DNA of 64,000 nucleotides, from contig NZ_FTNA01000005.1 of the NCBI RefSeq assembly GCF_900156205.1, positions 62,001 to 126,000 of the forward strand. Reading direction: 5' to 3'. The notes beneath the pieces are model-generated. The model ran no database searches, was not told the DNA's origin, and saw nothing but the letters and a program-made list of their open reading frames with translations. Shown piece after piece: positions 1-13,451 of this stretch. Origin of the DNA: Leptospira interrogans. Lineage in GTDB: Bacteria > Spirochaetota > Leptospiria > Leptospirales > Leptospiraceae. Within the stretch, counting starts at the first letter, position 1. Each line of letters starts with the position of its first letter. A program made the position numbers and the translations under genes.

Positions 1-123
1 AGTGGCACTCGCATCCATAGAATTTTCCATTAGTTCTTTGACTACAGAATGAGCAGATTCTATGACTTCTCCGGCCGCAATTTGATTGATTAGTTCCGGG
101 CTCAGTTCTTGAATTTTTCCCAT
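1..123 (-). CDS. mutL: DNA mismatch repair protein MutL, N-terminal fragment (runs off the window)
   Basis: The reverse strand reads from an ATG at 123 to the window edge without a stop, giving 41 residues. They match the MutL/HexB N-terminus: an [12 protein letters not shown] motif, then a [13 protein letters not shown] motif, which is the start of the GHKL ATPase fold; the Asn of ELMEN is the Mg-ATP ligand in this family. MutL couples MutS mismatch recognition to strand excision. The start is preceded by GGA 7 bases upstream. The next gene on this strand, the solute-binding protein, ends 212 bp upstream, so mutL probably has its own promoter. The rest of the gene lies outside the window, so its integrity cannot be judged. 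Confidence 0.9.
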   Translation of the reverse strand, partial: MGKIQELSPELINQIAAGEVIESAHSVVKELMENSMDASAT

Positions 124-335
124 GGATGTTTCCAATGTCGGAACTATTCTCAAACCTGTCAAGAACGGGATCTATCAATTCTATTAAAATAAAATTGTTT
201 CAACTTGATCAATCAGTAACAGGTTCAAAACAAAACTTTAAAAAAGTTTTTTAGATTCGGAAATAATTGTATTTTTTAGTTTTTATTTAAAGAAGGCTCT
301 ATAAAATGAATTTTTTACTTAATAGTAATGAATAC

Positions 336-1328
336 TTATGGTGCAAGAACCCATTCCGATTTATTAAAATACTTATCTTCCATTTCCCTAAGAATTCCAG
401 TCCGACTCAACTCTTGTAAAAAGAATTCAAAATTTCTAATAAACAAAATGTCCCCCTGAGGAAAAGCCGCACTAATATCTTCTCTTTGCACCGGTTCCAA
501 AAGTGGCCTAAAATTAGAAGCGATCGATTTGTCCTTAAGGATAAGACTTTTGATATAAAATGAATCTGCGACTAAACAATTTGCGGTTCCGTTTTTGACT
601 GCTTCCCAAGCGGAAGATGTGTCTACATAGGTAAAAATTCGATTGTTTTTGAACTTCTTTAAAAGATACTCGTGACGATTGGAAAAAGATCGAACTGCAA
701 ATGTAACTCCACTCAAATCAGACAAATCGAGAATACTTCTGAAACTTTGAGTCGTAATAATGTTCCCTTCCGGAGGTGGTGGTAAAGCGGATTTTCGAAT
801 CAAAGCAGCCGGAGTTGCTACTAAATAAGCCCCACTAAATTTTAGTTTTTTAGATCTTTCTAAATTACTAGAAATTCCGGATAATGCAATATCCGCTTCT
901 TTATTTTTAATTGCTTCTGCAAACTCGTTGAACTCCGGATAAGAAACAAACTTATACTTTACTCCTAAAAAATCTGCGTAGGCTTTTCCTAATTCGTAAT
1001 CAAACCCCGGATACCCTTCTTTTGAATTTGGGATATAAAACGGTTCATAAGAAGGATCTCCTGCAACTTTAAGTTCTCCTTTTTCCAAAATTTCTTTGAG
1101 TCTAGAAGAATTATAATATTTGAATGTATTTTCTTCTGCTTGTAAGCAAAAATATCCGTATAAAATGCAAAACGAGCCTATCAAAACAAGTCTTTTCCAA
1201 ATTCCATTTTTCAGATTGATTTGAAAACGGTTTAAAACGTAGAATGGTGAATAAAACTTACTAGATAAATTCTTTTCTAAAGTATATTGTATATTTTTTT
1301 TAATGAGAAACAAATGTTTCCAATTCAT
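336..1328 (-). CDS. Periplasmic amino-acid-type solute-binding protein (SBP_bac_3 family)
   Basis: A 330-residue protein. Residues about 80-325 fit the family 3 solute-binding fold: LKVAGDPSYEPFY opens the mature domain, FDYELGKAYADFLG and EAIKNKEADIALSGIS follow, and a TTQSFRSILDLSDLSG segment begins the second lobe. The family binds polar amino acids for ABC importers or acts as a sensory domain. No permease or ATPase gene is adjacent, so it is an orphan binding protein. The N-terminus is unusually long: about 42 basic and aromatic residues precede a hydrophobic segment (47-62). A strong AGGAGG Shine-Dalgarno 8 bases upstream of the ATG nevertheless supports this start. It may be membrane-anchored. 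Substrate unknown. Confidence 0.8.
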   Translation of the reverse strand: MNWKHLFLIKKNIQYTLEKNLSSKFYSPFYVLNRFQINLKNGIWKRLVLIGSFCILYGYFCLQAEENTFKYYNSSRLKEILEKGELKVAGDPSYEPFYIPNSKEGYPGFDYELGKAYADFLGVKYKFVSYPEFNEFAEAIKNKEADIALSGISSNLERSKKLKFSGAYLVATPAALIRKSALPPPPEGNIITTQSFRSILDLSDLSGVTFAVRSFSNRHEYLLKKFKNNRIFTYVDTSSAWEAVKNGTANCLVADSFYIKSLILKDKSIASNFRPLLEPVQREDISAAFPQGDILFIRNFEFFLQELSRTGILREMEDKYFNKSEWVLAP

Positions 1329-1389
1329 TTCGGCTCCTCCTGTTTATTCGTTTTCTTTTTTTACTCAAGAATTATAAAATAAAATACTC

Positions 1390-1450
1390 AGTATTTTGCG
1401 TTGAAACAGTGTTTTGCAATAAAAAATTATGGTATTCAATTTAATAGAGA
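1390..1450 (+). repeat. Dispersed repeat, ATTTTGC-CAATAAAA family
   Basis: About 60 bp beginning CAGTATTTTGCGTTGAAACA and ending near a GGTATTCAATTTAATAGA motif. Related copies are at 6308-6372 (+), 18981-19038 (-) and 57985-58045 (+). The copies are diverged but share spacing and order. No inverted ends are obvious. Confidence 0.5.
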
Positions 1451-1573
1451 TCACTGGGATTTTTTTTAAATTCAACTAAAATAGACATTTTATATTCACA
1501 CAATAGATTCTATTTCCAATATTATATTTGAAAAGTATTTTTGGATTTTGATTTTTCAATCTTAGATGATTAC

Positions 1574-1589
1574 GTCGTTTTAAAACGAC
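1574..1589. promoter_or_regulatory. Perfect 16-bp palindrome GTCGTTTTAAAACGAC
   Basis: A perfect palindrome in the gap between the acetoacetyl-CoA synthetase and solute-binding protein genes. It could be an operator or an RNA hairpin, but it is ~240 bp beyond either gene boundary and no regulator is assigned. Low confidence in function. Confidence 0.25.
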
Positions 1590-1604
1590 AACGATACTAT
1601 AAAT

Positions 1605-1705
1605 AGAGTTGTTGAAAAATTAATTCTCCATTTGTGTCCGTTGCATTGAAATGGATCATTGAAACAGTTTTGCTAATATCTATTATAGAATTTTTCAACA
1701 ACTCT
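1605..1705 (+). repeat. MITE-like element, AGAGTTGTTG family, 101 bp
   Basis: Perfect terminal inverted repeat AGAGTTGTTGAAAAATT at both ends, extended by AAAT/ATTT outside. The internal sequence has TTAATTCTCCAT next to the left end, as in other full copies. Too short to encode a transposase. The flanking triplets (AAT and ATT) do not match here. Confidence 0.75.
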
Positions 1706-1836
1706 ATTTTACTAAAAAAGACCAATCGTTAAGAATCTATCCCAGTTTTGGGACAGAGAATTCTAAGTTCTTTCTCTAAAAAACTCAAAAATAAATACAA
1801 TTTCATGTGTCTTCATATAAAATACATAACTTATTT

Positions 1837-3819
1837 CTAATCCTCTTTTAATTCCAAAATATTTTTATAATATTCTAAACTTTCCGGGTTACTCAAGGCT
1901 TCTTTGTTTGTGACCGGTTCCCCTTGTATTGTTTTTTTGACAGCGATCTCTACTTTTTTCATATTGATCGTATAAGGAATGTCTGCGACCTCAAGTATTT
2001 TAGAAGGGACGTGTTTCGGAGAAATTTTTTCTTTAATTTCTCTTTTTAAAGTTTGAACGAGAGAATCTTCCAATTTTTTTCCAGGAATCATTTTCAAAAA
2101 TAATACGATTCTTACGTCCTCTTTCCAATCTTGACCGATGATGACAGAGTCCGCGATTTCTGTAAAAGTTTCAATCAGACCGTAAATATCCGAGGTTCCG
2201 ATTCTTACACCTCCCGGATTGAGAGTTGCATCAGATCTTCCATAAACCACAAGCCCGCCGGACTTTTTTAATTCCGCAAAATCTCCGTGACACCAAACCG
2301 ATGGATACGATTCAAAATAAGCAGACTTATATTTTTTTCCTTCTGGATCTTTCCAAAAATAAAGAGGCATAGAAGGAAAAGGTTGTTTGCATACGAGTTC
2401 CCCTTTTTGTTCTATTACGGATTTTGCAGATTCGTTCCAGATCTCTACGTCCATTCCAAGACCTCTGCATTGAATTTCTCCTTCATAAACTGGCAAGATC
2501 GGATTCCCCAAGGCAAAACATCCGTTTAAATCCGTTCCTCCCGAAATAGAGGAAAGTTGAAGATCCTTTTTCCAATGTTGATATACGTATCTAAAACCGG
2601 ACGTAGTAAGAGGAGAACCCGTAGACAACACGGTTCTTATAGTGGAAAGATCAAAATCCTTGGGTTGAAATTTAGATTTTTCTAATGTAAGAATATACTT
2701 GGCACCTACTCCAAACACGTTGATTTTTTCTTCGGAAGCGATCTGAAACAAAATTTCCTGTGTGGGAAAAAAAGGATTTCCATCAAACAACACTAAGGTG
2801 GCCCCAATCGACAAGGAACTTACGAGCCAATTCCACATCATCCAACCACACGTAGTATAATAAAAAATTCTTTCTCCTGGTTTTAAATCGCAGTGAAGCG
2901 CCAATTCTTTCCAATGATTGAGAAATACTCCAACTCCTTGAACCATACATTTAGGAAGACCAGTCGTTCCAGAAGAATACATGATATAAACCGGATGATC
3001 AAAATTTGTCTGATAAAAATTAGGGGAGGCTCCTTCATTTTCAAAAAGAACAGTTTCAAAAAGATGAATATTTTTTTGAGGATAGTTTTCAGGCAGAACC
3101 GTTTTTGTACGATTCTTAAAATGTAAAATTCCATTTTTATAATCAGATACGATGACCGCTTCAATAGACGGTATAGATTTAAGAATCTGAGTCAAATTTT
3201 CGGCAAGAGATAAGTCCTTACCTTTGAAAGAATATAAATTCGTAGTAAATAAAATCTTAGGTTCAATTTGACCAAATCGATCTAAAACACCTTTTACTCC
3301 AAAATCGGGAGAACAAGAACTCCAAATCGCCCCGATAGAAGTAGTAGCCAACATTGCAATTACAGTTTCAGGCACGTTAGGCATCAGACCTACTACCCTA
3401 TCTCCTGGAACCACTCCTCTTTTTTTCAGATCCGTTGCAACCGCACCTACGTAAGAATATAATTCCGCATAACTTACTTCTCTTTTAGAGCCGTCCTCAC
3501 CTCTATAAATTAACGCAGGAAAAGAATCGGTTCTACGAAGTAGATTTTCCGCAAAATTCAGTTTCGCTCCTGGAAAAAATTTGGAATCTGTAAAATTCGA
3601 TCCACTTTGATACACAAGATCATATTTTTGACTATGGACAACTTCTGAAAATTCCCAGATACTTTCCCAAAATGATCCGATCTCATTTACCGACCAAACT
3701 CTGAGTTCTTCAAACGTAGAAAGAGAAAGATTCTTTTTTTCTTTGAGAAATTTTATATATCGAACCAGATTAGAAGACTCAATTCGATCGGAGGAAGGTG
3801 TCCATAACTTTTGATCCAT
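1837..3819 (-). CDS. Acetoacetyl-CoA synthetase (acetoacetate--CoA ligase)
   Basis: A 660-residue acyl-adenylate-forming enzyme, the usual length for this family. It has an N-terminal ACAS_N region (residues ~35-100, with KFFPGAKLNFAENLL), the phosphate-binding motif YSSGTTGLPK at 281-290, YTTCGWMMWNW near 321-331, which is typical of acetoacetyl-CoA synthetases, the hinge motif GRSDATLNPGG at 527-537, and the candidate catalytic lysine pair after NM at 621-622. It activates acetoacetate with ATP and CoA in the cytosol, feeding ketone-body or short-chain carbon into acetyl-CoA metabolism. It is monocistronic, with a divergent gene 132 bp upstream. The ATG has a GAG element about 7 bases upstream. 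Other short-chain acyl-CoA synthetases are less likely given the length and the CGWMMWN motif. Confidence 0.9.
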   Translation of the reverse strand: MDQKLWTPSSDRIESSNLVRYIKFLKEKKNLSLSTFEELRVWSVNEIGSFWESIWEFSEVVHSQKYDLVYQSGSNFTDSKFFPGAKLNFAENLLRRTDSFPALIYRGEDGSKREVSYAELYSYVGAVATDLKKRGVVPGDRVVGLMPNVPETVIAMLATTSIGAIWSSCSPDFGVKGVLDRFGQIEPKILFTTNLYSFKGKDLSLAENLTQILKSIPSIEAVIVSDYKNGILHFKNRTKTVLPENYPQKNIHLFETVLFENEGASPNFYQTNFDHPVYIMYSSGTTGLPKCMVQGVGVFLNHWKELALHCDLKPGERIFYYTTCGWMMWNWLVSSLSIGATLVLFDGNPFFPTQEILFQIASEEKINVFGVGAKYILTLEKSKFQPKDFDLSTIRTVLSTGSPLTTSGFRYVYQHWKKDLQLSSISGGTDLNGCFALGNPILPVYEGEIQCRGLGMDVEIWNESAKSVIEQKGELVCKQPFPSMPLYFWKDPEGKKYKSAYFESYPSVWCHGDFAELKKSGGLVVYGRSDATLNPGGVRIGTSDIYGLIETFTEIADSVIIGQDWKEDVRIVLFLKMIPGKKLEDSLVQTLKREIKEKISPKHVPSKILEVADIPYTINMKKVEIAVKKTIQGEPVTNKEALSNPESLEYYKNILELKED

Positions 3820-3951
3820 GTAAAACTCGATTTCGTTTTTTAGCTCTCTATATCATTTTTTTAGAAAGCTAGGGTCAACATGAATTTTGATTGAGGAACG
3901 AACCGCTCCGTTTATGTTTTGAAAAAACAGATCTGAACAAGAGAAATTCAA

Positions 3952-4356
3952 TTGAACTCATTCGAACATATCCATTTTGCCGAAGTCATTTTAATTGTAT
4001 CTGGAATTATTTATACACTACACGGATTGATCCATCAATTGATCGTAGGAGCCGCCGTAGGTTTTTTTCAATATCCGGAAGAAAGACAATCCAGATTGAT
4101 CCTAATGATGTGGATCACTACAGGAGCGTTTATGAGTTTTTTAGGATTTCTTCCAGCAATTCTAATTTTATTTTTTGGACCACAACCACCAGTCATTGCA
4201 ACTTTAATAGCGGAAACGATCGCGGTTGGATTTTTATCACTTCATATATTTCTTTCTGGATATAAAACCCATACACAACCCATCAAGATCGGATTCTTTT
4301 TAAGTTTAGGTTATACGATCATCTTGGCCGCTTATCTTTTGAATTTTTGGATCTAG
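3952..4356 (+). CDS. Small four-helix integral membrane protein
   Basis: 134 residues with four hydrophobic segments (about 9-36, 48-73, 80-101 and 112-132) and almost no soluble domain. I do not recognise a named family. The frame opens after an in-frame TGA; the first conventional start is a TTG at 3952. The next ATG would delete the first helix, so TTG is preferred. It diverges from the acetoacetyl-CoA synthetase gene. Function unknown; a small inner-membrane protein is all that can be inferred. Confidence 0.6.
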   Translation: MNSFEHIHFAEVILIVSGIIYTLHGLIHQLIVGAAVGFFQYPEERQSRLILMMWITTGAFMSFLGFLPAILILFFGPQPPVIATLIAETIAVGFLSLHIFLSGYKTHTQPIKIGFFLSLGYTIILAAYLLNFWI

Positions 4357-4373
4357 ATAAACTTTTAAATTTT

Positions 4374-4503
4374 GGCGCTCCTGCGCCCAGTAAAACAAAA
4401 AATAAAAAAGGCGCAGGCCGGGCTTGTTACGCGCTTCGGCTAACGCCTACGGTCGCCTTTTGCGACTGCTTCGCACGCTCCACATCCCTAGCGCTTGTGA
4501 CAG
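4374..4503. repeat. GC-rich structured segment with competing hairpins
   Basis: Its composition contrasts sharply with the AT-rich surroundings. GGCGC (4374-4378) can pair with GCGCC (4383-4387), but CCTGCGCC (4380-4387) can alternatively pair with GGCGCAGG (4410-4417). GTCGC/GCGAC forms a further perfect stem at 4452-4466. It starts 18 bases after the membrane-protein stop codon, so the first hairpin could end its transcript, although no T-run follows closely. Confidence 0.45.
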
Positions 4504-4616
4504 ATAAAATTTGATCTGATATACAATTAAAATGAGTTATTTCAAAAAACTGTAACCACTAAAAAAATCTATCTACAAATTTGAATAATACATAGATACA
4601 TTCAAAAAAATTAATT

Positions 4617-4972
4617 TAATGTTAGCTTGATGTAAGAAACCCATGATTCTGAAAAAAATTGGAATGGGAACTCTACAGATTGATTTTTTCAATGTAAGAA
4701 CTACCACTCATTTCCATTTAGAATTTAGACAATTCTCTCTCGCCTGAGTTTGAGAAATCACATAGATTATCCAAAACAATTTTAGAACGTGGAAGTATTA
4801 CAAAAATCAAATTCTAAAAAAGATAAACGATTTCTGTGGGAACTACTATAAAATTTAAGTTTGTCTGTAAAACAATGTGGGAACTACCACAAATCACGAT
4901 TTTACGAACCAATTCTAAAATTGTGGGAACTCATACTTTTAGAAAAGTTTTTCTTAAGCCGAACTCACGTTA
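4617..4972 (+). repeat. TAACGTGAG-family composite repeat
   Basis: The left end TAATGTTAGCTTGATGTAAG is a diverged form of TAACGTGAGTTCGACGTAAG. The right end is its inverted counterpart (AAGCCGAACTCACGTTA). The interior carries several copies of the GTGGGAACT/AGTTCCCAC motif spaced by ATCACGATTTTACGAAC. Confidence 0.55.
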
Positions 4973-5043
4973 AAATTGGATTTAAATTTTGATGATGGAC
5001 GTAAAACTGCAAAAATCTATTGTACGATGATTCTTTTTATATT

Positions 5044-5143
5044 AGAGTTGTTGAAAAATTCCATAGCAACAATTAACAAAACGCCTCAATCGACCGTTTT
5101 CATAAAATAGAAATCAATGGAAAATTAATTTTTCAACAATTCT
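5044..5143 (-). repeat. MITE-like element, AGAGTTGTTG family, 100 bp
   Basis: Inverted termini AGAGTTGTTGAAAAATT and its complement (one mismatch at the right, AATTCT), flanked on both sides by ATT, consistent with a 3-bp target duplication. Reverse orientation relative to the copy at 1605. Confidence 0.75.
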
Positions 5144-5246
5144 ATTTTATAGTAGTTCCCACAATTTTTAAAGATTAACTGTAAATTCACGATTTGTGAG
5201 AGTTCCCACACTTATTTTTACGAAAAAAAATTGACGATAATTAATT

Positions 5247-5347
5247 AGAGTTGTTGAAAAATTCCCTAGTTCCGATTAACAAAACTGCTTTAATTGCCCG
5301 TTTCCATAAAATAGAAACAGATGGAGAATTAATTTTTCAACAATTCT
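5247..5347 (-). repeat. MITE-like element, AGAGTTGTTG family, 101 bp
   Basis: Same family and orientation as the copy 100 bp to its left, with ATT on both flanks. The interior differs at several positions from its neighbour, so this is not a very recent tandem copy. Confidence 0.75.
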
Positions 5348-5424
5348 ATTTTATAGAAATCAGCAGAACAAATCGATAAAACTATTTTGTTAATCGTAGA
5401 TATGGATTTTTCCAACAAATCGAA

Positions 5425-5844
5425 TCATCTATTATTGTAAAAAAATCCTCTCAGTTGATTTTTACAATAATCTTCTGCGGCCTTAGAAGTATAAGTATCG
5501 TTATAAAACGTCAATCGTAAATTATCTAGATAACAATCTCCAACTGAATTTTGATCAGAACAGACGTCATTTAAACGGATTTCAGCATTAGACATTTTGC
5601 ATAAAATTGAAAACGAATCGGAATGAAAACTTTCGTAACATACAGAATCCGTAATACTATGACAGGACGTTTTATCAGAGTTAGTTGTTAAAAATAAGAG
5701 AGAACTAATCAACGTTTCTCCCCGAGTTGGTTCACAGGAACAAGCATCTAAACCAAAAGAACACGGAAGGATTGTATATGCTATCAGAGTTGTGCTCAAA
5801 AAAACGATCATACAAGAAAAAAATAATCTCGATTTGAATCTCAT
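5425..5844 (-). CDS. Cysteine-rich secreted or membrane-anchored protein (tandem paralogue 2)
   Basis: 139 residues. A hydrophobic N-terminus (about 7-25) is followed by cysteines within ILPCSFGLDACSCEPT. Eight or more cysteines are spread along the chain. It shares a scaffold with the upstream neighbour: a short loop before a conserved C-(7-8)-C pair, an ILCKM/VFCKN motif, a VGDCYLD/VGQCSFE motif, and a C-terminal aromatic-rich strand ending in an AEDYC/AKTNC motif. Its ATG overlaps the upstream stop (ATGA), so the two are translationally coupled. I recognise no family. Probably exported and disulfide-bonded. Confidence 0.6.
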   Translation of the reverse strand: MRFKSRLFFSCMIVFLSTTLIAYTILPCSFGLDACSCEPTRGETLISSLLFLTTNSDKTSCHSITDSVCYESFHSDSFSILCKMSNAEIRLNDVCSDQNSVGDCYLDNLRLTFYNDTYTSKAAEDYCKNQLRGFFYNNR

Positions 5845-6257
5845 AAAAATACTCCTCCACTACTTTCACAATTTGTTTTTGCAGTTGAATAGTTCCAATT
5901 TTGAGGAACCGTTGCGTAATAAAATTTTATCTGAATGGACTTTGTAGATTGAGATTCAAAAGAACACTGACCTACTTTATTTGTTTGAACACAAGATTGA
6001 TCTATTTCGAAAATACCTCCCATATTTTTACAAAAAACTGCAATTGTACCTTCGTATTGAATTTTTGAAAACTCAAGACAATAACTTTTAGATGAAGATA
6101 CACATCTTCCATTAAAAGTAGGTGGATTTAAAAGATATGTTGCAAATAAAACTGCAATCCCATCTTCACTATCATTATCCGGGCAATTGCAGGGTCTCAA
6201 ACAATGGAATAAAAATAACGTTGAAAATAGAAACGGTAAATATTTTACACGTCGCAT
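5841..6257 (-). CDS. Cysteine-rich predicted lipoprotein (tandem paralogue 1)
   Basis: 138 residues from an ATG at 6257. A TTG 18 bases further upstream (6275) is in frame, but it sits on the likely Shine-Dalgarno (GGAG), so the ATG is preferred. The N-terminus is a basic start, a hydrophobic stretch and LFHC at residues 16-19, a plausible spirochaetal lipobox. The mature part is cysteine-rich (CNC, CVSS, YCLEF, VFCKN, VGQCSFE) and aligns by pattern with the downstream gene, whose start overlaps this stop. The pair looks like a tandem duplication. Function unknown. Confidence 0.6.
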   Translation of the reverse strand: MRRVKYLPFLFSTLFLFHCLRPCNCPDNDSEDGIAVLFATYLLNPPTFNGRCVSSSKSYCLEFSKIQYEGTIAVFCKNMGGIFEIDQSCVQTNKVGQCSFESQSTKSIQIKFYYATVPQNWNYSTAKTNCESSGGVFL

Positions 6258-6307
6258 AACAAAATAGATCTCCAAATTTTTTATATATTACTCAAAGGGA
6301 TATAAAA

Positions 6308-6372
6308 AGTATCTGACATTCTAAATTCAAACAGTATTTTACAATAAAATTTCACGGTATTTAATTTTATAG
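6308..6372 (+). repeat. Dispersed repeat, ATTTTGC-CAATAAAA family
   Basis: A diverged copy of the repeat at 1390-1450, sharing the CAGTATTTT, CAATAAAATTTCACGGTATT and AATTTTATAG blocks. It lies between pdxH and the cysteine-rich pair. Confidence 0.4.
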
Positions 6373-6427
6373 CTACGAGTAGTTAGGGAAAATCAAACAA
6401 AAGGAATATTCTAAAATTTAAATATAG

Positions 6428-7072
6428 TCATGGAGCAATTCTAAATTTTTCCCAAGAGGAAGACGTATCTCTTTCAAACACGATTCTATCGTGTAAACGG
6501 CTGGAACGACCTTGCCAAAATTCGATTCGACAAGGGTAAACCGCATAACCTCCCCAATGATTCGGAAGATCCACTTCTTTATTTTGATATTGATTGGTAA
6601 ATTTCTGAAAACGTCCTTCTAAAAATTTACGATCAGGAATTTTTTGACTTTGCGGTGAGGCTAACGCACCGATCTGAGACTCTCTAGGCCTTGAATGAAA
6701 ATATTCTTTAGAAACTTCCCTAGAAACTTTAGTTACGTTTCCTTCGATACGAACCTGACGTTCTAATTCAGGCCAAAAGAAAACGAGACAAACGTTTGGG
6801 TTCGTTTCTAATTCTGTTCCTTTTCTACTTTCGTAATTGGTATAAAACAAAAACGATTCCTTCAAAATTCCTTTTAATAGAACGATTCTAGCGTCTGGTT
6901 TTCCATCTTGAGTGACAGTTGCAAGTGTCATCGCATTGACTTCCAACACTTCCGACTGAACGGCTTCCTCAAACCATTTTTGAAAAAATAAAACCGGATC
7001 GCTTCCGGCGTCTTCTATCTCTAAAGAAGATAGTGTATAACTCTTTCTAATTTCTGAAATTTTAGGATCCAT
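6428..7072 (-). CDS. pdxH: Pyridoxamine 5'-phosphate oxidase
   Basis: 214 residues, the normal family length. It oxidises pyridoxamine or pyridoxine 5'-phosphate to pyridoxal 5'-phosphate using FMN and oxygen, in the cytosol. Seen motifs: AMTLATVTQDGKPDARIVLLKG (residues ~43-64, FMN-binding strand), FYTNYESRKGTEL (76-88), PNVCLVFFWPELERQVRIEG (92-111), SRPRESQIGALASPQS, and the C-terminal WQGRSSRLHDRI with the terminal RIAP that ends this family. The ATG begins MDPKISEIRKSY, typical of the family. It is monocistronic; a PdxB-like dehydrogenase of the same cofactor pathway lies at 50.7 kb. Confident. Confidence 0.96.
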   Translation of the reverse strand: MDPKISEIRKSYTLSSLEIEDAGSDPVLFFQKWFEEAVQSEVLEVNAMTLATVTQDGKPDARIVLLKGILKESFLFYTNYESRKGTELETNPNVCLVFFWPELERQVRIEGNVTKVSREVSKEYFHSRPRESQIGALASPQSQKIPDRKFLEGRFQKFTNQYQNKEVDLPNHWGGYAVYPCRIEFWQGRSSRLHDRIVFERDTSSSWEKFRIAP

Positions 7073-7492
7073 AGAAATTGATTTTAAAAAATAAACGTCA
7101 TTTTGTAAGTAAAAGAAAATTTCTCAAACAAAGTCTCTGAAAGTAGTTCCCACAGAATTCATTATTTTCAAATCTTATTCTTTTACCAGATGTAAAAGTT
7201 CCCACAAAACCATCATATCGTATGATTATCGTTTTTTAGCACTCTTTTGTTATTCTAATTTCTGTATGAGTTCCCACATTTTTGTGAAACGAAAGCGTCT
7301 CGTTTCTTGAACTAATGCATCACTTCCTGAATGCCGATCCTTAGAGAGATTCGCTGAGTTTTCTGGGGCGCTCTAAAAACTCAGCAAAACGCTTGCCTGA
7401 ACTCAAATCTCGCTGCCGACAGATCGCAAAATAGTCGTTCGAAGTAACTCAGCGTCTCGCTTCTATGGTCGCTCGACAGATCTTGGGTAAAC
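7073..7492. other. Gene-free stretch with AGTTCCCAC motifs and degenerate AACTCAGC hairpin sequence
   Basis: No coding sequence seen. 7140-7290 has three AGTTCCCAC motifs. 7300-7490 is less AT-rich and made of AACTCAGC, GATCCTTAGAGAG and TCTCGCTTCTATGG fragments that recur near 16.4, 58.5 and 59.7 kb. These look like remnants of short dispersed hairpin elements. Confidence 0.5.
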
Positions 7493-12772
<5,280 letters not shown>

Positions 12773-12781
12773 TTTTATAAA

Positions 12782-13447
12782 TTACTTTCTGGTTTTTGCA
12801 AATAGATAAACGTAATAAGCGTCGGCTATAAAAACCAATATTCCAAGACACAAAACGAAATACTCTTTGGGAAAATAGAGAAACAAAAATACGGTAAAGA
12901 ATACGGTTCCCCAAAATTTACACCACGCAATCGGATAAGAAAATAATCGATTGTCGTTCATAGATAAAAACAAAACCGGATACATAGCGGAAATGAATAA
13001 ATTGAGTATATAAGCAGAATTGGAACCAGTAAAAAGGTCGTATCGATTGACGTAATAAGTATAAATCAGAGCCCCCCAAGACAATAACAATACTAAAAGT
13101 AAAATTCTATATTCTAATGTACTAATTGATATTTTGAATTGTTTTTGTCCGTATCTAAATACATTGTAAAAAATTACTACGTCCAAAAGAAACGCAAGTT
13201 TATAACCCCAATTTAAAACAATTCCCATGTCTTCTTGGATGACAAATCCCCAAAGAAATTCCCAGACGATGTTTCCACAGGCGATAAACACGGGCATTTC
13301 CACAAATTGTTTACGGTTTGAATCCACGATTAACGCAAAGTAGACGTATGCCCAAAAAACTACTCCAATCAGTAAAAATACGTTTTCAAGAAGTGTGAAT
13401 TTTCCCAAATAATAAGGGTCCGTTAAAATTCTTTCCAAAAATCCCAT
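12782..13447 (-). CDS. Seven-helix-like membrane protein resembling Pyr4/PaxB-type terpene cyclases
   Basis: 221 residues with about seven hydrophobic segments. GNIVWEFLWG (residues 58-67) carries a glutamate at 63, and the last helix has VFIADAYYVYL with an aspartate at 209. Fungal membrane meroterpenoid cyclases of the Pyr4 family are recalled to need a Glu in an N-x-x-W-E motif near residue 63 and an Asp in the last helix, so the match of both sites is notable. The family call is an inference from pattern. It is sandwiched between an MpaB-type oxygenase gene (4-bp gap) and the giant signalling gene (9-bp gap), so all three are probably co-transcribed. It could equally be an uncharacterised membrane protein of another family. 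Confidence 0.5.
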   Translation of the reverse strand: MGFLERILTDPYYLGKFTLLENVFLLIGVVFWAYVYFALIVDSNRKQFVEMPVFIACGNIVWEFLWGFVIQEDMGIVLNWGYKLAFLLDVVIFYNVFRYGQKQFKISISTLEYRILLLVLLLSWGALIYTYYVNRYDLFTGSNSAYILNLFISAMYPVLFLSMNDNRLFSYPIAWCKFWGTVFFTVFLFLYFPKEYFVLCLGILVFIADAYYVYLFAKTRK

Positions 13448-13451
13448 AAAT

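Larger units (their letters stand above)
1329..1836. other. Gene-free stretch with dispersed repeats
   Basis: No credible coding sequence. It holds one copy of the ATTTTGC dispersed repeat (1390-1450), a perfect 16-bp palindrome (1574-1589) and a ~100-bp MITE (1605-1705). The rest is AT-rich and unassigned. The Shine-Dalgarno of the solute-binding protein lies at its left edge. Confidence 0.6.
4357..5424. other. Long gene-free stretch: GC-rich structured island plus dispersed repeats
   Basis: No supported coding sequence. From left to right it holds a GC-rich structured segment (4374-4503), a TAACGTGAG-family composite repeat (4617-4972) with several GTGGGAACT motifs, and two reverse-oriented ~100-bp MITEs (5044-5143 and 5247-5347) separated by a GTAGTTCCCACA motif. 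Confidence 0.6.

Noticed and set aside
127..170. TTGACA-like promoter upstream of mutL
   Set aside because: TTGACA is present at 157-162 on the minus strand, but the matching -10 (GACATT) is poor and would start the transcript almost at the ATG.
3891..4265. Plus-strand frame overlapping the small membrane protein
   Set aside because: A shadow in another frame; the 3952 frame has a coherent four-helix membrane pattern and this one does not.
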